Of a DNA stretch of 64,000 nucleotides, positions 34,211 through 47,082 are shown one piece after another (the first letter of the stretch is position 1; every line of letters begins with the position of its first letter). A model generated the notes under the pieces. That model ran no database searches, had not been told where the DNA came from, and saw only the letters and a list, made by a program, of their open reading frames with translations. The stretch lies in assembly GCA_021234155.1 (NCBI GenBank), contig JAJEKV010000002.1, forward strand, positions 12,330,725-12,394,724. Reading direction: 5' to 3'. Both the position numbers and the translations under genes were made by a program. Origin of the DNA: Isoetes taiwanensis (Eukaryota; Streptophyta; Lycopodiopsida; Isoetales; Isoetaceae).

Positions 34211-36029
34211 ACCATTGTGCTTAAGGGCAAATGACGAGCAGGGCTCACTCCATTCAATAAGTTGACCTCATAGATCAAACCCGCAGCTAGCGGAGTTTGT
34301 CAATTTCCTTCTGACGCATCACGGTAATTAGGGTTGAGCCTCAGACTGCTGCTATTAATCGGGTCGCATCGACGGTGTGGAATGGCGGAGTTCCCCTGCT
34401 TTGTTGATTCCGGCGATCTTTGTAACTCCAGCGAAAATGTGCTTGAATTTTTGAACAGCCGCGGACGGCCCCGTTTACGATAAGGGAGCCTGAAGGGTTT
34501 GCAGCAATGCGGACAGTTGATTGTTGCCAACATCCACAATCTCGACTTCAGATCAATATGGGGTATGACTTCAGATCCCGACAATGTGCGTGAGGTGCCG
34601 GAGCATAACCGATGCGTGGGCACTTTGGCGCGTGAAAAAGAGAGGTTGCTCGTCATCTAGCGTTGGTTGCTTCAAGGACCGCTGTACACGCTAGGAGTTG
34701 CTGAGTGTCACGATCTCAAAAGTGATCAACGCTAGTTGGGATTCGATTGCAAGGAGCCGTAGGGTCAAGCAATGCAGCCACGTACCGGTCCTCGGACAAG
34801 AGTCATTTCTCCCCAAGGATCAAAGATATTCGGGTAGGATGATATATGCACGCCGCAGGAGCCCTAACTTGATAAATATTCGAGCTTTAATCGTCTCGAG
34901 AGAGGGTTCCGCGATTGTCACTGGTGAAATGATCCCGCCGCTTGCAAGTCCATGGCATTGAGATGACCATCGCTGATGACTAACCGTCCGAGGCCCAAAG
35001 AATGGATACCTTTGCCCCGGCGGAGAAAGCGTCTTCCCACGCATTTCATAGCGTCACCGGATCTTCGCCAGCTTCCAAACCCAAATCTGGAAAGCCGGAA
35101 TCACCAATGCTGATGAAGAATAGGTGTGACTTCGAGGTCGCTGGATATGGCCATTACGAAATTTCACCTGACGCCTAAGGGGCACGAAAGAGTTGTGTGA
35201 TGCCCATCGGTTTGGCGGAGTTTATCCCGCGGATGAGATTGACTGCACTACCTCCACGATTTGAACATGGTTGACTTGTTGATTTCCCACCGCTGCATGT
35301 AACTGCGGGTGTAGAGGTATACGTACCTAACCAGAACAATGGGAGTGGTAACCGGTCCTGAGAGCAGACGTAGTTTTGCAAAATGGTTGCCGCTTAAAGG
35401 AATTTTGATCTTGGCAAGCTCCTCTGGAGTTCGAGAGGCATGAGAGCAGTTATCACCGGGTTCCACTCTGGCAAGCGGAGGCGTAAGGGAAGCAGCAACT
35501 TCTTTGAGTAAGCCAAATCCTCGGCCGCAATATTGGGGATATGTTCCAGAGGGTGGAGGTTGAGATGCCGAAGGTGTATCTGGTCTTCTTTGTTGAGCTC
35601 TCTAGTGGTGGCATGAACATTTGCCATCAAAGCGCGCCTTCAGCGTACTGTGTTTGTGATTCAAAATGCTTTGGCTTAACTTTGGGCATGACATTTGGCA
35701 TGAGCTTTCTTAAGTCGTGCAAAGTGAACTTTTTTCGGGCCCCGCGAGGAAGTGCGTCAACCCAGCTGCGTCATGCGGTCCTTCCAAGAATAGCCAAGGG
35801 ACGCGGAGGCCTTGTCCGCATGCGGAAAACCAGACCAACCCAATTTGACGGCCGTATCGGAGGATTAAGTGCCTGGAAAAATTTCCTCCCGGCTTGCTGA
35901 TCCAAATTCGGAGCGATTTTACTGAGCTGGCTTACAGCTGACGCCGAGGCTTCAGCTTTAAGAACTGCTGGGCCTTGTTTGCCATTAGCTAGCCAGAGTT
36001 GGTAAGCCTGAGGCGACCTGATGTGGTCC

Positions 36030-37470
36030 GATTATTCCGTGAAGTCAGACTGGTCTTCAGGAAGTTGAGGATACTGCAGGTAAGGACTCCATTCTGGATG
36101 CAGCGATAACACCGAAGCTTTAGAAGGATCAAAAAAGGGAGACGCTATTAATCCCCTGGTTGGTCCTCCGCTGGCCGATAGATATGCGGTCGCGACCCGG
36201 CGAGGTGGCTGCTGATAGTGCATTGTGGCTGAGGTGTGTATTTCGCACTTGATAAACCAATTTTGTTGGGAACGTGGGATGAGTGCGGTGCACTCTTCCT
36301 CGCGGCATGATTGCAATATGCTGCATCGCTGCAATGAGGCGGGCCATTGGTGAGTTGTAATTCATTGGCCAAATGGCCTTGATATTTGCAAATATGGCAC
36401 TGCATTTGACTGCTACCGTGGATTAGGCTGTTGAGGCTGAACACCCGCTTGTGAAACCTGCATGACGTGCGGAAATGAACGGAGCCTTGAAGAGCCACGC
36501 TGGAGTGAAACATTGATTTGAGCAGGATTGATTGGCAATGAGTAGCCCCGGGCTTCCAAAGTTTTGGACGGTATTCGTACCATGAGTCGAATAAGCGTGG
36601 AGGAAGTCCTGGAGAAACTGGTGACCAAAATCCTCGCTCGGTAGGGTACTCCTTGAGCTTATCGAGCGTAATGTGAAGCTTCCATCCGAAAATCCCGCAC
36701 CCGTGGGCTCTTGCTTTCGAAGTTCACTTGAGTTGCTTGAGATGAAGTTGATCATCATCCGTGGTCCCAGAATGAGACGTGGGGGTGCCAGCAAGCATTT
36801 CGACCAGTCTTGTTTCCAATGGCTTTGCTGGACATGGAGCCATTGATGAGGAGAGAGCCACGCAGCGTGGTGCGGAAAAGATGTGAAATTTCAGCTGAGG
36901 CTGCTGCGCTCCATTTAGGACAGCCAGAGCTTCAAATTTTCCATGTGGGCCTCGGCACTTTGGTCTAACGCTTGCCTTCGCTGCCAAAGGTGGGATAAAG
37001 CCGCCAGAAACCGGATGAAAGTGCCGGGCTGACAGAACCGGATAGTGAGTATATTGGCGCGGAGGTGGATTTGGCATTGTACCCTCGGATTTCCGGTTCC
37101 ATGAAGGGGTGATCAGCGGGGTTGAGAAAACCGGGCGAAATGGAAAGCACGGGCCTTTGAGATCCGTGGCTGTAAAACAGGAAGAGCGCTGGGAACGAGG
37201 GAAAGGATATTCTGCAGGCTGCGCCGAGACATGTGGATAGCCGTACCCACCCGGGAGAGATGATGGAAGGCGGGCGAAGAGGCAGCCCCCGGAAGAATGA
37301 TGGATGGAAGTACACCGTGGGTACAGCACCGGGTTGAGAAGGCTGCTGGAGCCTGACAAGGCTCTTGGAGAGTGAAGGGACCCAGGTTGTGAGCAATGTT
37401 TGCACGCCAGTGGAACCCGGACGAGACTGGACACGGTGGGTGTGGCGCGATCGAGCTCCTAGAATCAAGA
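36030..37470 (-). pseudogene. gag region of the Tat-like element
   Basis: Near 36362-36405 the minus strand reads QCHICKYQGHLANE, a CCHC-type zinc knuckle core (C-x2-C-x4-H) lacking its last Cys in frame. Upstream frames (to 37470) are Pro/Ser/Arg-rich. Position just after the 5' LTR and before pol fits gag. No capsid motif is recognisable. Confidence 0.5.
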
Positions 37471-37626
37471 TGGCCTCCCTCTATGTCACTGCGGGCGATC
37501 CATACATGTCGGTCAGCTTCTGACTGGCAGCCCAAGCTTATGCCGCTCGAGAAAGGAGTTCTCTCGGCGGGAAATTACTGACAGACATGGCGCATGTACA
37601 GTAGAAAACCGCACCTGCAGCGGCGA

Positions 37627-38199
37627 TGTTTGGGGTTCAAGGTTCGAACTCGGAAGATACCGTGAGGACCCGTGGATCTAACAGAGAGTTCGGGGACTAT
37701 GTCACGCCGGATTTGGCCGAAGAGGCGAAGTGCAAAGAGAGAATGTAACAATTGAGAGAAAGATGATAAGCCTTGATGATATCAATGATGAAAATACATG
37801 AGCTCGTGAATAGAGAAACCGAAGCGAGACAAGACTCAAAACTCATCTAAAACTTATGAGCTAACTCTACTCATAGCATAACGCCTGGGCCCAATTATAG
37901 ACACTCACCGGGATTCTGCGTCACCTCGAAGGAGGCCTCGATGGCAGGAATATTGGCGGTGCTCTCTTGAAGTGCTCTAGAATCACGCTGACGCCGGACA
38001 CGGGCAGGATTCGCCGCCACTTTGTCCGAGCGCTGGCGCTTGTTGATGTTTCAAAGGCTTTGATCAAGGCGGGTTCGCCGCTAGTCTTCTCGCGAGGTTT
38101 GATGTTCAATTCGTGGGTTGGATCGGGAGGATCTTTGAGCTTGACCTCGGTTCGACGAGTGTGATGAATAGTCCCTTGCATCAGAGGTACAGACTAACA
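37627..38199 (-). repeat. 5' LTR of the Tat-like gypsy element (573 bp)
   Basis: Second copy of the repeat at 27249-27815. On the minus strand it begins TGTTAGTCTGTACC and ends CCCCAAACA. Identity with the other copy is high but with many one- to three-base indels, suggesting some age or sequence noise. Confidence 0.9.
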
Positions 38200-41100
38200 A
38201 ATACCAGTGACTCATGATATATGCGGGGCGTCACCGTCCTATGGCCCTCGGGCTGAAACACCAAGCAAAGCCGCTTGTATGCACTCCTCGCTCCTTTTCC
38301 TTGGCATATTCCGCGTAAAGGATCAAAGACCGCTGGAGAAGTTTGACCTTCCGCTTGTCTTTGAAGGACACCATTTTCTCCTCGGGCCGTTTCCCTTTGA
38401 TTGCCACTATATGGGGCTCTAGCTGGTCCCGGGTTGGTCAGCTCCCAAGCAAACCGCCACGCTTTGCCTTTATCTTGGTAATATCAAGGTCACCGCTATT
38501 CCGAGGTCCCGTCCCTTGCAAGCTTATTGCCTTGACTATTCGACATCGCTCTAGGGTTTATTGCCCTTTACAAGCTATGGATCTCCCCTTATCTCGCACC
38601 TTTCAACAGCTTCTTAACGATGCTTCTCACCTTAACTTTGGTACACTCACCAGCAATTCCTCCGTATTTCTCAGACCGACTTATGCCCTTGTCGCGAACC
38701 TCGTAGAATACGATCATACCGACTTGTGCCTTTGGAACGTAATGGCTTTGAAGGCTTTAGCGCAAACTTGAACCCGCAAGCATCCCCTCGCTAAGCTACG
38801 AGCCCTTGGCATAGCCCTTCCAATTAAATGCGTATGTTCCCCTTTGAGGTTCACCGCTGCCACCCCGCTTTATCCCTATCCTTCATACTATAGGCATTGC
38901 CGTGATTCGGCCATCTCGCCAAGCTTCCATGTTCACCCGTTTCTACCGAATTGCTCGAAGCCTCGCCTTCCAAACATTTCCCAATGCAGAGTCTACTTTC
39001 TTCTGGTAGTCAGAGGTTCTTGAAGTCCCTTTGTCGCCCTCCTGCTGGTTCTCCGCTTTTCACCGCCGACTTGATTCTCGCTTCTTCTTCCTCAGACCCG
39101 AGTTCAATTCTGAAGAGCTCCGATGGAGTCCGAGCTGGGACCTTCCTCTCTTTACCTCTTTCTTGTCTCTTTCCCTCGCTCTCCGAGCCGATGTTTATGC
39201 AGCTTGAGCTACCTAATCGAACCTGTTCTCAGCGGCTAGCAAGGCCTTTATCCTGTCGGAGTCCCATTCCTCATTTGCTATATTTCTTCTTCTCTCGGGT
39301 CATTTGTCCAAATTCTTCAAGCAGTTCCTTGTCATGCAACTGGGCGGCTCTCACTCCCTTGTAAGTTCCCCGCAGCTTGTCACTCTCACAATAGCCCCTA
39401 GCTGCATACACAAGTGGTTCATATCTACATGGTTGGGTTTTCCTTGCTTTGCATTATTTATGTTTGTTGGTGCGGTTGAGGGGACAAAATATATCAACAA
39501 ACATTTATAGTGAGAATGTTATATTTATATTTTATATTACACTAATACAAGAACTTGCAACTACCGCTAATCATTTCTGTTGATGCCTGCAAGATGATTA
39601 TCCTCCAGAACTTTTCACTTCTTGGCCGCTCCCCACCGAAAGTGGCCTGCAAGTTCCTAAGGACATTACCGGAGATCCACCTGTAGTGCCCTGCTAAATC
39701 TTCTATCTCCATGTGGAGGTATTGCCACCACAGCCTTTGCTCGCCGCTCGTGAAGGTATGGCGAAGCCAAGACATCGAGTGTTACCGCCTTTCACCGATT
39801 GTATACTGTGTTAGTAGCCGTGCATGCCGCCTAATCCTCGAGAGTGCACCGCCAGCCGATAATTCTTCCTCGCCTGCGAATTTGCGTGGATACCCTTATT
39901 CTTCCATCCATCGCGAATGGCGTGTAATAGCGTAATGACTGTCAGCAGACTGGGTCCTCGCCACTCGTATCCAAATTGTCCGCTTCCGAATCATCAACCT
40001 CCACCGTAGAGCCTCCCCTCAGAGTCTCCGATCATGGCCGGGCCTCCCCGAGGTCGACCACTGCCCCATTTCGGGAGGTGCTACGACGAGTTTGCCGTTA
40101 GGATGTTTGAGGTCGCGATAGCTGATCCCCCAACTGCTCGAGCAAGGAACTCTTCCTCCGCTTGCAGCTTGTTCTCGGCCTTGTTCCGCTTCCACATGAT
40201 CTCGGCCTTCGATGTTGTCAGAGGGTTTGATGTCTGGAGGTAAACTCTCCCGCAGGTGCGTCGGCTTCCTTTACTGGAGGGGGAAGTCGATTCTCCTGAC
40301 GGCGAAGTCGCCCAAGTCCGCTCTTCGAGTTGGTGCAAAGAACTCTTTCAGGGTCGGTAATTCCCTTTCCCCTCGCACCGAGGTTTTGAATGCCTTTGTG
40401 AGTAGAAACTCCTACCTTCGACGCATAATGAGCTAGGCTTGTGATGCTTTAACCGAGGGTGGCGCCACTCGGTGAGTCCGCCGCTTCTTTCGGGTCTTGC
40501 CACTCCCCGCTCGCTTTGTCGCCTTCCTCGGCTGGTCGAAGCTCGACATCGCCTTCCTCCTCCCTTTATCTCGCTCATCCGAAGCCTTCCTTCCCCTTCC
40601 CCGCCTGCTCATATCGTGAGGAGCCGCTGCGTACCGCTACGGCTAATGGATCCATCATTCATGGGGAATGGAGGTTTCCACGATGTTCTCGCACGGGTGA
40701 GAAAGACGGCTGCCGTGGCAGTGTTGAAGAGAAGTACTGGTCCCGCTGACGCTTAGGACCATTGGCTCGCGCGGGTGCGCTTTTGTTTGTGAGGTATTTA
40801 CATGTTCGACATCGCCTAATGCCGCCGCAGGACCGTTTAGGAACAAAATATCCGCCAAGGGGAGTTGCATCTAGCGCCGGGTTCTGCTTAGCTGGGTCCC
40901 GGGCCAAGACTCTACTATAAGCCGGATCGCGTAGTTGCTGACGCCTACCTCCTTCCCCGGCGATCCGAAGATTTGGTCGACGCTGGCTCAAGAAGATGTA
41001 TACCGGGCGCTTGTACCATCTCGAAATCAGAAGTTGCCATTGATTACCGCGGATCTAGGTAACAAACGTTGCAAGAGCCAGGAGTTGGGAAATCAGCTAG

Positions 41101-43614
41101 AAGGGCGTGGAGCAGATTTTAGGGGTGCTATCTCAAGCGGCGACTCGTCTATTTATAGAAAAGGGGAAACCCTAATTTGATGACTTGAAATTTTCCTAGG
41201 ATTGGGTAATTTAACTTATCTCGAGGTCAAAATAGAGTTTGAGGGACTATAGGAGATGCTTGAGCAAGGCTAGTTACCTAAAAGATGCCAGTAGTTGAAG
41301 GTGACTTTGAGCAAGTCCTCGGTGAAGAATTAGAGGTTCGATGCTCATGCCTCAGCTTCAAAACTAACTTTTGTTTTATGTACCAGCGAAATGCGGGAGA
41401 GGTCAGTCCCATTTAATCAAAGATGTCCAACTTGTAAACTAATGTTGTAAGGGGTGATGGGCTCATCAAATTAGCGTAATCCCACCCCTTTATTTGGTCA
41501 TCAATTTGAGCTGTTTTGTCAAGTATGCAGGTCTCACGCCTTCTCGCCTTCAATCCTAACTTTTTGTTTTGCGACGCAGGCGCCGAGCTGTGAGACATCA
41601 TGTCTCTCGGCTCCCAAATGTCCTATTTCAATCGTAAATAAAAGCTAAAACTTATTAATTTGCTCTAATTACCCAAGCTGGTGCCATTATCAAGGTACAC
41701 AAAATTGCTCTATATTACAAAATTTTAATTGTTTACAACAAAGTTTTGGCATGCCCCTTATCGCAAGACCTGGCGTCTTGTCGCGATTAAGGTTACTCTC
41801 GCTTGGCGGATAGTGCGCCGTTGAATCTTCAAAATGTTGTACTATTTTGCCTCACCGCCTCTTTGCATTGCCGCCAGTCACCGTCCGGTGACTCTAAAGT
41901 CCGCTCAGAGGTCAAAAGATCACTTCACGCACTAACCGAGCCGGCGGGGCACGGGATTAGGAGACCGTGAGCTGCGCTCGAAGTGTCTAAATCTCCCTAC
42001 GCTTCTTCCACCTCCTCTTTCTATCACTTCTTTGGTGGTGGCTTGGGAACTGGGCTTCGTGGTGGCGCTTTAAGGTTTGCTGCTTCATACCGGCTTTTGT
42101 CTAACCCTCGCTTTTCTTCATAATATTGCTATAGGCCCTTATTTCTTCATGTAGGCCCTGCTCTCATCTTCCTCTCAGATCTTCAATTTGCCGGTGACGA
42201 GGCTTCCCGTGTCTGCTGTTTTTTCTATCCTACCGGGTACTCGTGGGGTCTCAGACTTTGGTCCCGCTGGGTTGCCTGTGTGCGCCGGTCACAAAGCCGC
42301 CGCTTCAAAGCTTCCCGCTCATCGCCTCGGTGCTTGGAAGAGCCCCACCTGGCAAAGATTAGGTTTAAGTCCTCGCAGAGTCGTCGGAGGGGTTTGGGGT
42401 TCGGGTCAGCCGCCGCCCCTTGATGATAATATTTGGTTCTTCCTTTGGCGCGCCCTTCGCTTCCTTATGCCCACGAACTTCCTTTCTTTCTTCTTTTCTC
42501 ACGCTTTGTTCCTCTTCCTTCCTTTTCCTCTTTTTGTCTTCCCCTTTTCTTCTCGGGCCGGGCCAGATTTCTCACATGAACCTTCTAAGGTTCAAGCACT
42601 ACCGGGTTCCGCACTGCCACACCGCTTCACTCGCCGAGGATCTCCCTGCGGGTGCGCCCGGAATGGTTCCGCTTGTTCCTCGCCAGTCGGATCTCCCGCT
42701 TCTATTTCTTTCATACACCTCCCTCGCCTCGCTGGCCGTCCATGGAGTTTGCGATGTGGTCTCGCCCTCCACCGGGCCGGTTGAAGACATCAATCAGGGA
42801 CGGAGGTGTCTTGCTCTTCAACTGAAGGCAACGACTTCTTCATGGTAGCCTCCTCTCACGAAGCATCTTCCGAATGATCTCCGCCTCGCTATGCCGGTGG
42901 TTTCGGGCCTGGCGACGCTCTTTAAGGCCTCTTGCTTGTCTGGCCATGCTTTACTTGATCGCCAATCGATAAAAGCCAAAGATCACTTCAAGTTGGGAAG
43001 ACGATTTCTAGGGCTTGACCTAAAAATGAGGGGGCTCTACATCTATTTATAGCTTGGGGAATTTTGTGGTCAAAACTCAAGTTGTTCGCTTAACATGCTA
43101 AGTAACCAATTTATCTAAAACTTATAATTTATTTCCACTTTTTCTATTTCCGTTGGTTCCACAGCCTATACTGCTCCAATAATGTTTAGTTTTGCGACCA
43201 AAGGAAATGGAGATCCTCATACATCCTAGGTTTTAGGTAATTAAACATGCTATTCTAACTAATTCCCTACCTTAGAATTAGCCTTACCACATTATTTTTC
43301 TCGCATTCATCATGTTTGGTGTGTTCTATTCATCGTTCATAGCTTGCTACCGCTCAAAACAAAAAGTTAAGGTTTTGCTAATTCTCAGCGCCGAAATGGA
43401 GACCACCTTACTTGGAAAAATTTTGGCTCATTCTTTTAATCTTGTTTTAAATTCCAATTCACTTAATTGTTACTAGCTTAGCATAACTACAAAGGTGAGA
43501 AAAAAAAAATTTCCCACTTTTCGAGGCTTGAGGACCCTATCGTTAGTACTACCGGAACATGGTCGCTTTGCTCTGGTCTCCAAAGAACATTGCTCGACAA
43601 TTAATCGCGGATAT
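38200..43614. other. CT-rich unassigned DNA, probably retrotransposon remains
   Basis: The plus strand is pyrimidine-rich, so minus-strand frames are Lys/Glu/Arg-rich; for example 40081-40338 reads EIMWKRNKAENKLQAEEEF, coiled-coil like. CTATTTATAG (TATA-like) occurs near 41150 and 43025. No named domain was found. The helical frames could be gag or the missing 5' part of the reversed chromovirus, but this is not shown. Confidence 0.35.
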
Positions 43615-43728
43615 CTCCCTACTCGATACGTACTCAACAAGATACAACCGTGAGTTCATCCCCATACCAGCCCGTACAATAAGGCTGTAGCCTCACATGA
43701 CACCGCGCAAACCGTAACGGGTTCCGCA
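43615..43728 (+). repeat. Dispersed repeat R1, copy B, left piece
   Basis: ATACAACCGTGAGTTCATCC and ACGGGTTCC match copy A at about 21275-21365. The match stops at about 43728 and resumes at about 47083. Confidence 0.75.
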
Positions 43729-46700
43729 AATGACGCTTCCTTCGCTTCAACGAATAGAAGGAAAACGAGGTTCTAGGAATACTGAAAGGTTAGCGCTAGT
43801 TAGTTCTTCCCCTTTTTTCCCTATTTATATGCCGTGACGCTTTCTCTCATCGCCTCTCTTGGTGCATTCTCCTTCTCCCTTCGGTTTGGCCCTAGACTCC
43901 ATCGCCCCTTGCCTTCGTCTCGACATATTCTCGCCTTTTGCTTGCCTTGGTCGTTTTCCCCGCTTACATTCTTTTTCTTTTAGTTTCCTTGAACCGCTTC
44001 AAATTCACCGGGTTGTTAGTCGGGTTTGTCTCCAAGCACAAACGAGTCTCCTTCGCATACCAGTGGTCTCCGGCATTGGTTTGTTTTCACTGGTTTCTCG
44101 CGAAGTTTTGCTGATCTGCTGGCTCAAGTCCCATATTTTGCAATGGTCTTTCGCTTTGCCTGTGGCGTCTCGCTCTTCTCGATTTTGCACAAAAGGAGGC
44201 TCTGTATTTCTCGCGTGTTTCCTCATCTGACGATCAACGCTTTGTTATGGCCCCAAAAAGCTGGTGGCTGAAGTTCGTGTGAAGAGCCATGCATCCGGTC
44301 TCCTCGAAAGGTTCCAGCTTCTAAAGCCTGCGGAAGACAAGTTGGAGGTGGAAGTTTGATCGACCGAGTGGCCTTCGAGAGCAGGTGCTGCACTAAGATT
44401 GAAGACCTGCAGCTAGTAAAAGCAGAAATTTGCGCCCTGAAACCAAGGTTTCATCTTGCAGGAAGAAATTCAGCAGTAAGAGAGCAAGAGAGCAAAAGCT
44501 CCCTCTCTAAAACCTCGTTCTAAAAATGTGAAACTGTATGATTGTTTGAATTAGAGTTGGAAGATCGCTTTCTTGATTTGAGAGGTAATTGCTCAATTTT
44601 GATCCCTGATGCAATAAATGTAAAAGCATACTCATGAGGCCAGAGGTAACTCTCTTTGGGATTTGTAAAAAGGAAAAAATAATATGCACGTGATAGGGAA
44701 GGGCCAAGAATTGCTAATTCTATGAAATGGGGAGTTTGGCTCCTTTTCGATTTCAAGAACAGCCCAAAAATAGGCTCGGGATGTGGACTGTGGTGACTCG
44801 TCATGTCTCTTTAATATGTGTTGTCTCAATAAGCTCACCTCAGGTTTCTGTACTTTAACTCCGCTTTAAGAGGCCTGTTCCTAGATTCCGTGATTTATGG
44901 GATTTGAACCCCTCACATTTTGGGGAGTCTCCCATAATGGGCTTTAAAAATCTGTTCTTTTTCTTAGCCCTTGTGGTTGGAAGAACAAACTCAAGTCTGT
45001 GTTTCGCTGCTTGAGGAGCAGAGTTTTATAAGGGTTCCCGCTTATTAATGCTATTTCTTCCTCGGAAGAGTTAGTTTCTTGTTTCATTGTTCAAGCTTCA
45101 AAGGTTTTATGAGCGAGCTCGTGAAGAAGGCTCCTTTTAATACATTATTGTCCGGGCCAGTTGCTTGTTTCTAATGATTTATCCGCTTAACTGCAATCTG
45201 ATTCAACGCTTTACGTAGGTTCTTGTTTCGTTTCGCGGTTTCATCAGCTTCTATTGAAACAAAATGTTTTGGTAGATCCAAAGATTATTGCACCTGTCTC
45301 GCTGCCTTTTACATGTTTTAGGCATTTCTAGACACTTCAAATGAGGTCTTCTCGCTTTGAGTCTCGCGAACTTTAATGTTTAACAATCTATTGTCATTCT
45401 TCTAGCCGACTATATATGGGCTTTTTATCGCCGAAGCGGCCATCCCCGGATAAATTTAAGTAACTTCGCGTATGAAACGGGCGTAACTTTAGCATGTGTG
45501 CACCGGGAATTCATTGAATGGAGAACTCTGGAATCTGCGATAAAGTCTCGTGACGCGAAGTTAAGCCGAGCCATGCCATTTCATGTGTTCTCGCCGCCAG
45601 CTCTTCATTACCGACCTTCCTCGCCCAGCTTGCCTTGCTATGCCGTTGCCGCAGCGCTTCCCCGCCTCTCACTCCTACCGTTTGTCTTACCTAGCATCTC
45701 TAAAGTCAGTCACTGCTCGGGCTGGCCCATCTCTAAACGAAGCATTTCTTTACTTTATGCTGATCGAGGTTTTTCTTTGACCATTAACCGAAGTTCCTAT
45801 GATTGGTAAAGCTTAGCCTAATATAAATTAATTTCTAACCAAACTTCTAACCCATAACTAAGGTTTGTTATTATTCTATGCCTTTTATAACCAAGGTTTT
45901 ATTATCTTCCTTTAAACCCATGTCTAAGGTTACCATGTTGCTCCTTGGTCTCATAGAGGCTTTTTCTTAAAGATGCTAGGACGTGAGCGCATAGTAAGCC
46001 AAGCACCTTAACTTTTGGGTCGCCGACCAGAGACTGCGCTATAATAAAGTTTTTGTATGCCCTTTCTTTTAGCTTCTAGCTTTTCCTTCCCCATGGATGG
46101 AAAAACCATAGAAAATGGTTTTGGGATTTGAAACCTGAATAATATGTGGTCTTATAGCGTGGTCCTAGCACCACCGCTAAGCTTCTTCTTCACGTATGAG
46201 CAACTACCCACCTCCTTGCCCCGCTTTTAATGGATTTTATATTATTCCCGGCCTCGCTTCAAGATTCTTGTCCATGTTCAAATGTAGTATTTCTAGAAAT
46301 TAATTTTCCTTCAAGCCAACGAACAGGTGGAAAACGCAGGTTCTAGGGAATACTCTGAGGCTGCTAGCGCTAGTTAGTTCTTCCCCTTTTCCCCATTTAT
46401 ATGCTTTCTCGTGACGCTTCACCTCTTGGTGCATTTCCTATCCTCTCCTTCTCCTCGGGTTTGGGCCCACCCCACCTCCTCCTCGCTTTTAAGGACTTGT
46501 TTGAAAACCAATCCCTTTGCTGGAGGCTTGCGCTCAGTTGGAGCTTTAGCCTCTAAGTTGGTGGCCCCAGTGCCCGTTGGGGCCTCGTGCCCGTTAGCCT
46601 CGATGCCCCGCTGAGGCTTTGTGCTTGGTTGGGCCTTTGTACCGGTTGAGGCTTGCCCCAGTGGAAGGCTTGGTGCCTAGTTGGAAGCCTTGGTGGTCGG

Positions 46701-47082
46701 ATGGCCTTGGCGGCCTTTGGTTTGTCTTCTTTGTGTATGCAAAGTTTGCTGGCCGCTTGGAGGAGGGCCTGGATTCGAGCACAAGATGAAGATCAATGGA
46801 GAAGACACCAAACATGTTTCGCCTTCGCACTTCGGTTGTAATGTATTTTCACCCAATAAGGCTAGTCACATGAAAGTGCCAATATCTATTATGTTTTGGA
46901 CCTAGCATCGGTTATGATCCCCCATTATTGTCGGTTTTTCCTCAAACCCGAAGTGGCTGGTAGGTTTTTAACTCCGCCATAATGGTTTCACTAGCTTGCT
47001 ATCTCAGAGGTACTTGTTTTGGTTACTGGCGAGATGCCCATGAGCCGTAGTATAGCATTCTTGTCCACCGTAGTATTTCTAA
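43729..47082. mobile_element. 3.35 kb insertion splitting R1 copy B
   Basis: Copy A of R1 is continuous where copy B is interrupted, so this block was inserted. Near its left end (43741-43895) and again at 46305-46475 there is a direct repeat of about 160 bp containing TAGCGCTAGTTAGTTCTTCC, TTTATATGC and CTCTTGGTGCAT. The second copy is about 600 bp from the right end, so simple LTR geometry is not satisfied. No protein domain was recognised inside. Confidence 0.6.

Larger units (their letters stand above)
27826..37626 (-). mobile_element. Internal region of a Tat-like Ty3/gypsy retrotransposon (about 9.8 kb)
   Basis: On the minus strand the order is gag (about 37470-36030), an intervening part with no clear domains, reverse transcriptase (about 34210-33870), RNase H (33338-33039), integrase (about 32785-31780), then a long 3' region with extra sense frames (30900-28000). 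A long stretch between integrase and 3' LTR is usual for the Tat lineage. Just inside the 5' LTR the minus strand reads TCGCCGCTGCAGG, only a weak match to a TGGCGCCGTTGCCGGG-type primer site. All frames are broken. With both LTRs it spans 27249-38199. Flanking 5-mers (AGCTT left, AATAC right) do not match, so the target duplication is lost or the ends are rearranged. Confidence 0.8.

Noticed and set aside
37590-37626. Primer-binding site of the Tat-like element
   Set aside because: TCGCCGCTGCAGG is only a weak match to known primer sites, so not listed as a feature.
43741-46475. A complete LTR element defined by the 160-bp direct repeats
   Set aside because: The right repeat is not at the insertion boundary and no primer site, polypurine tract or pol domain was found.
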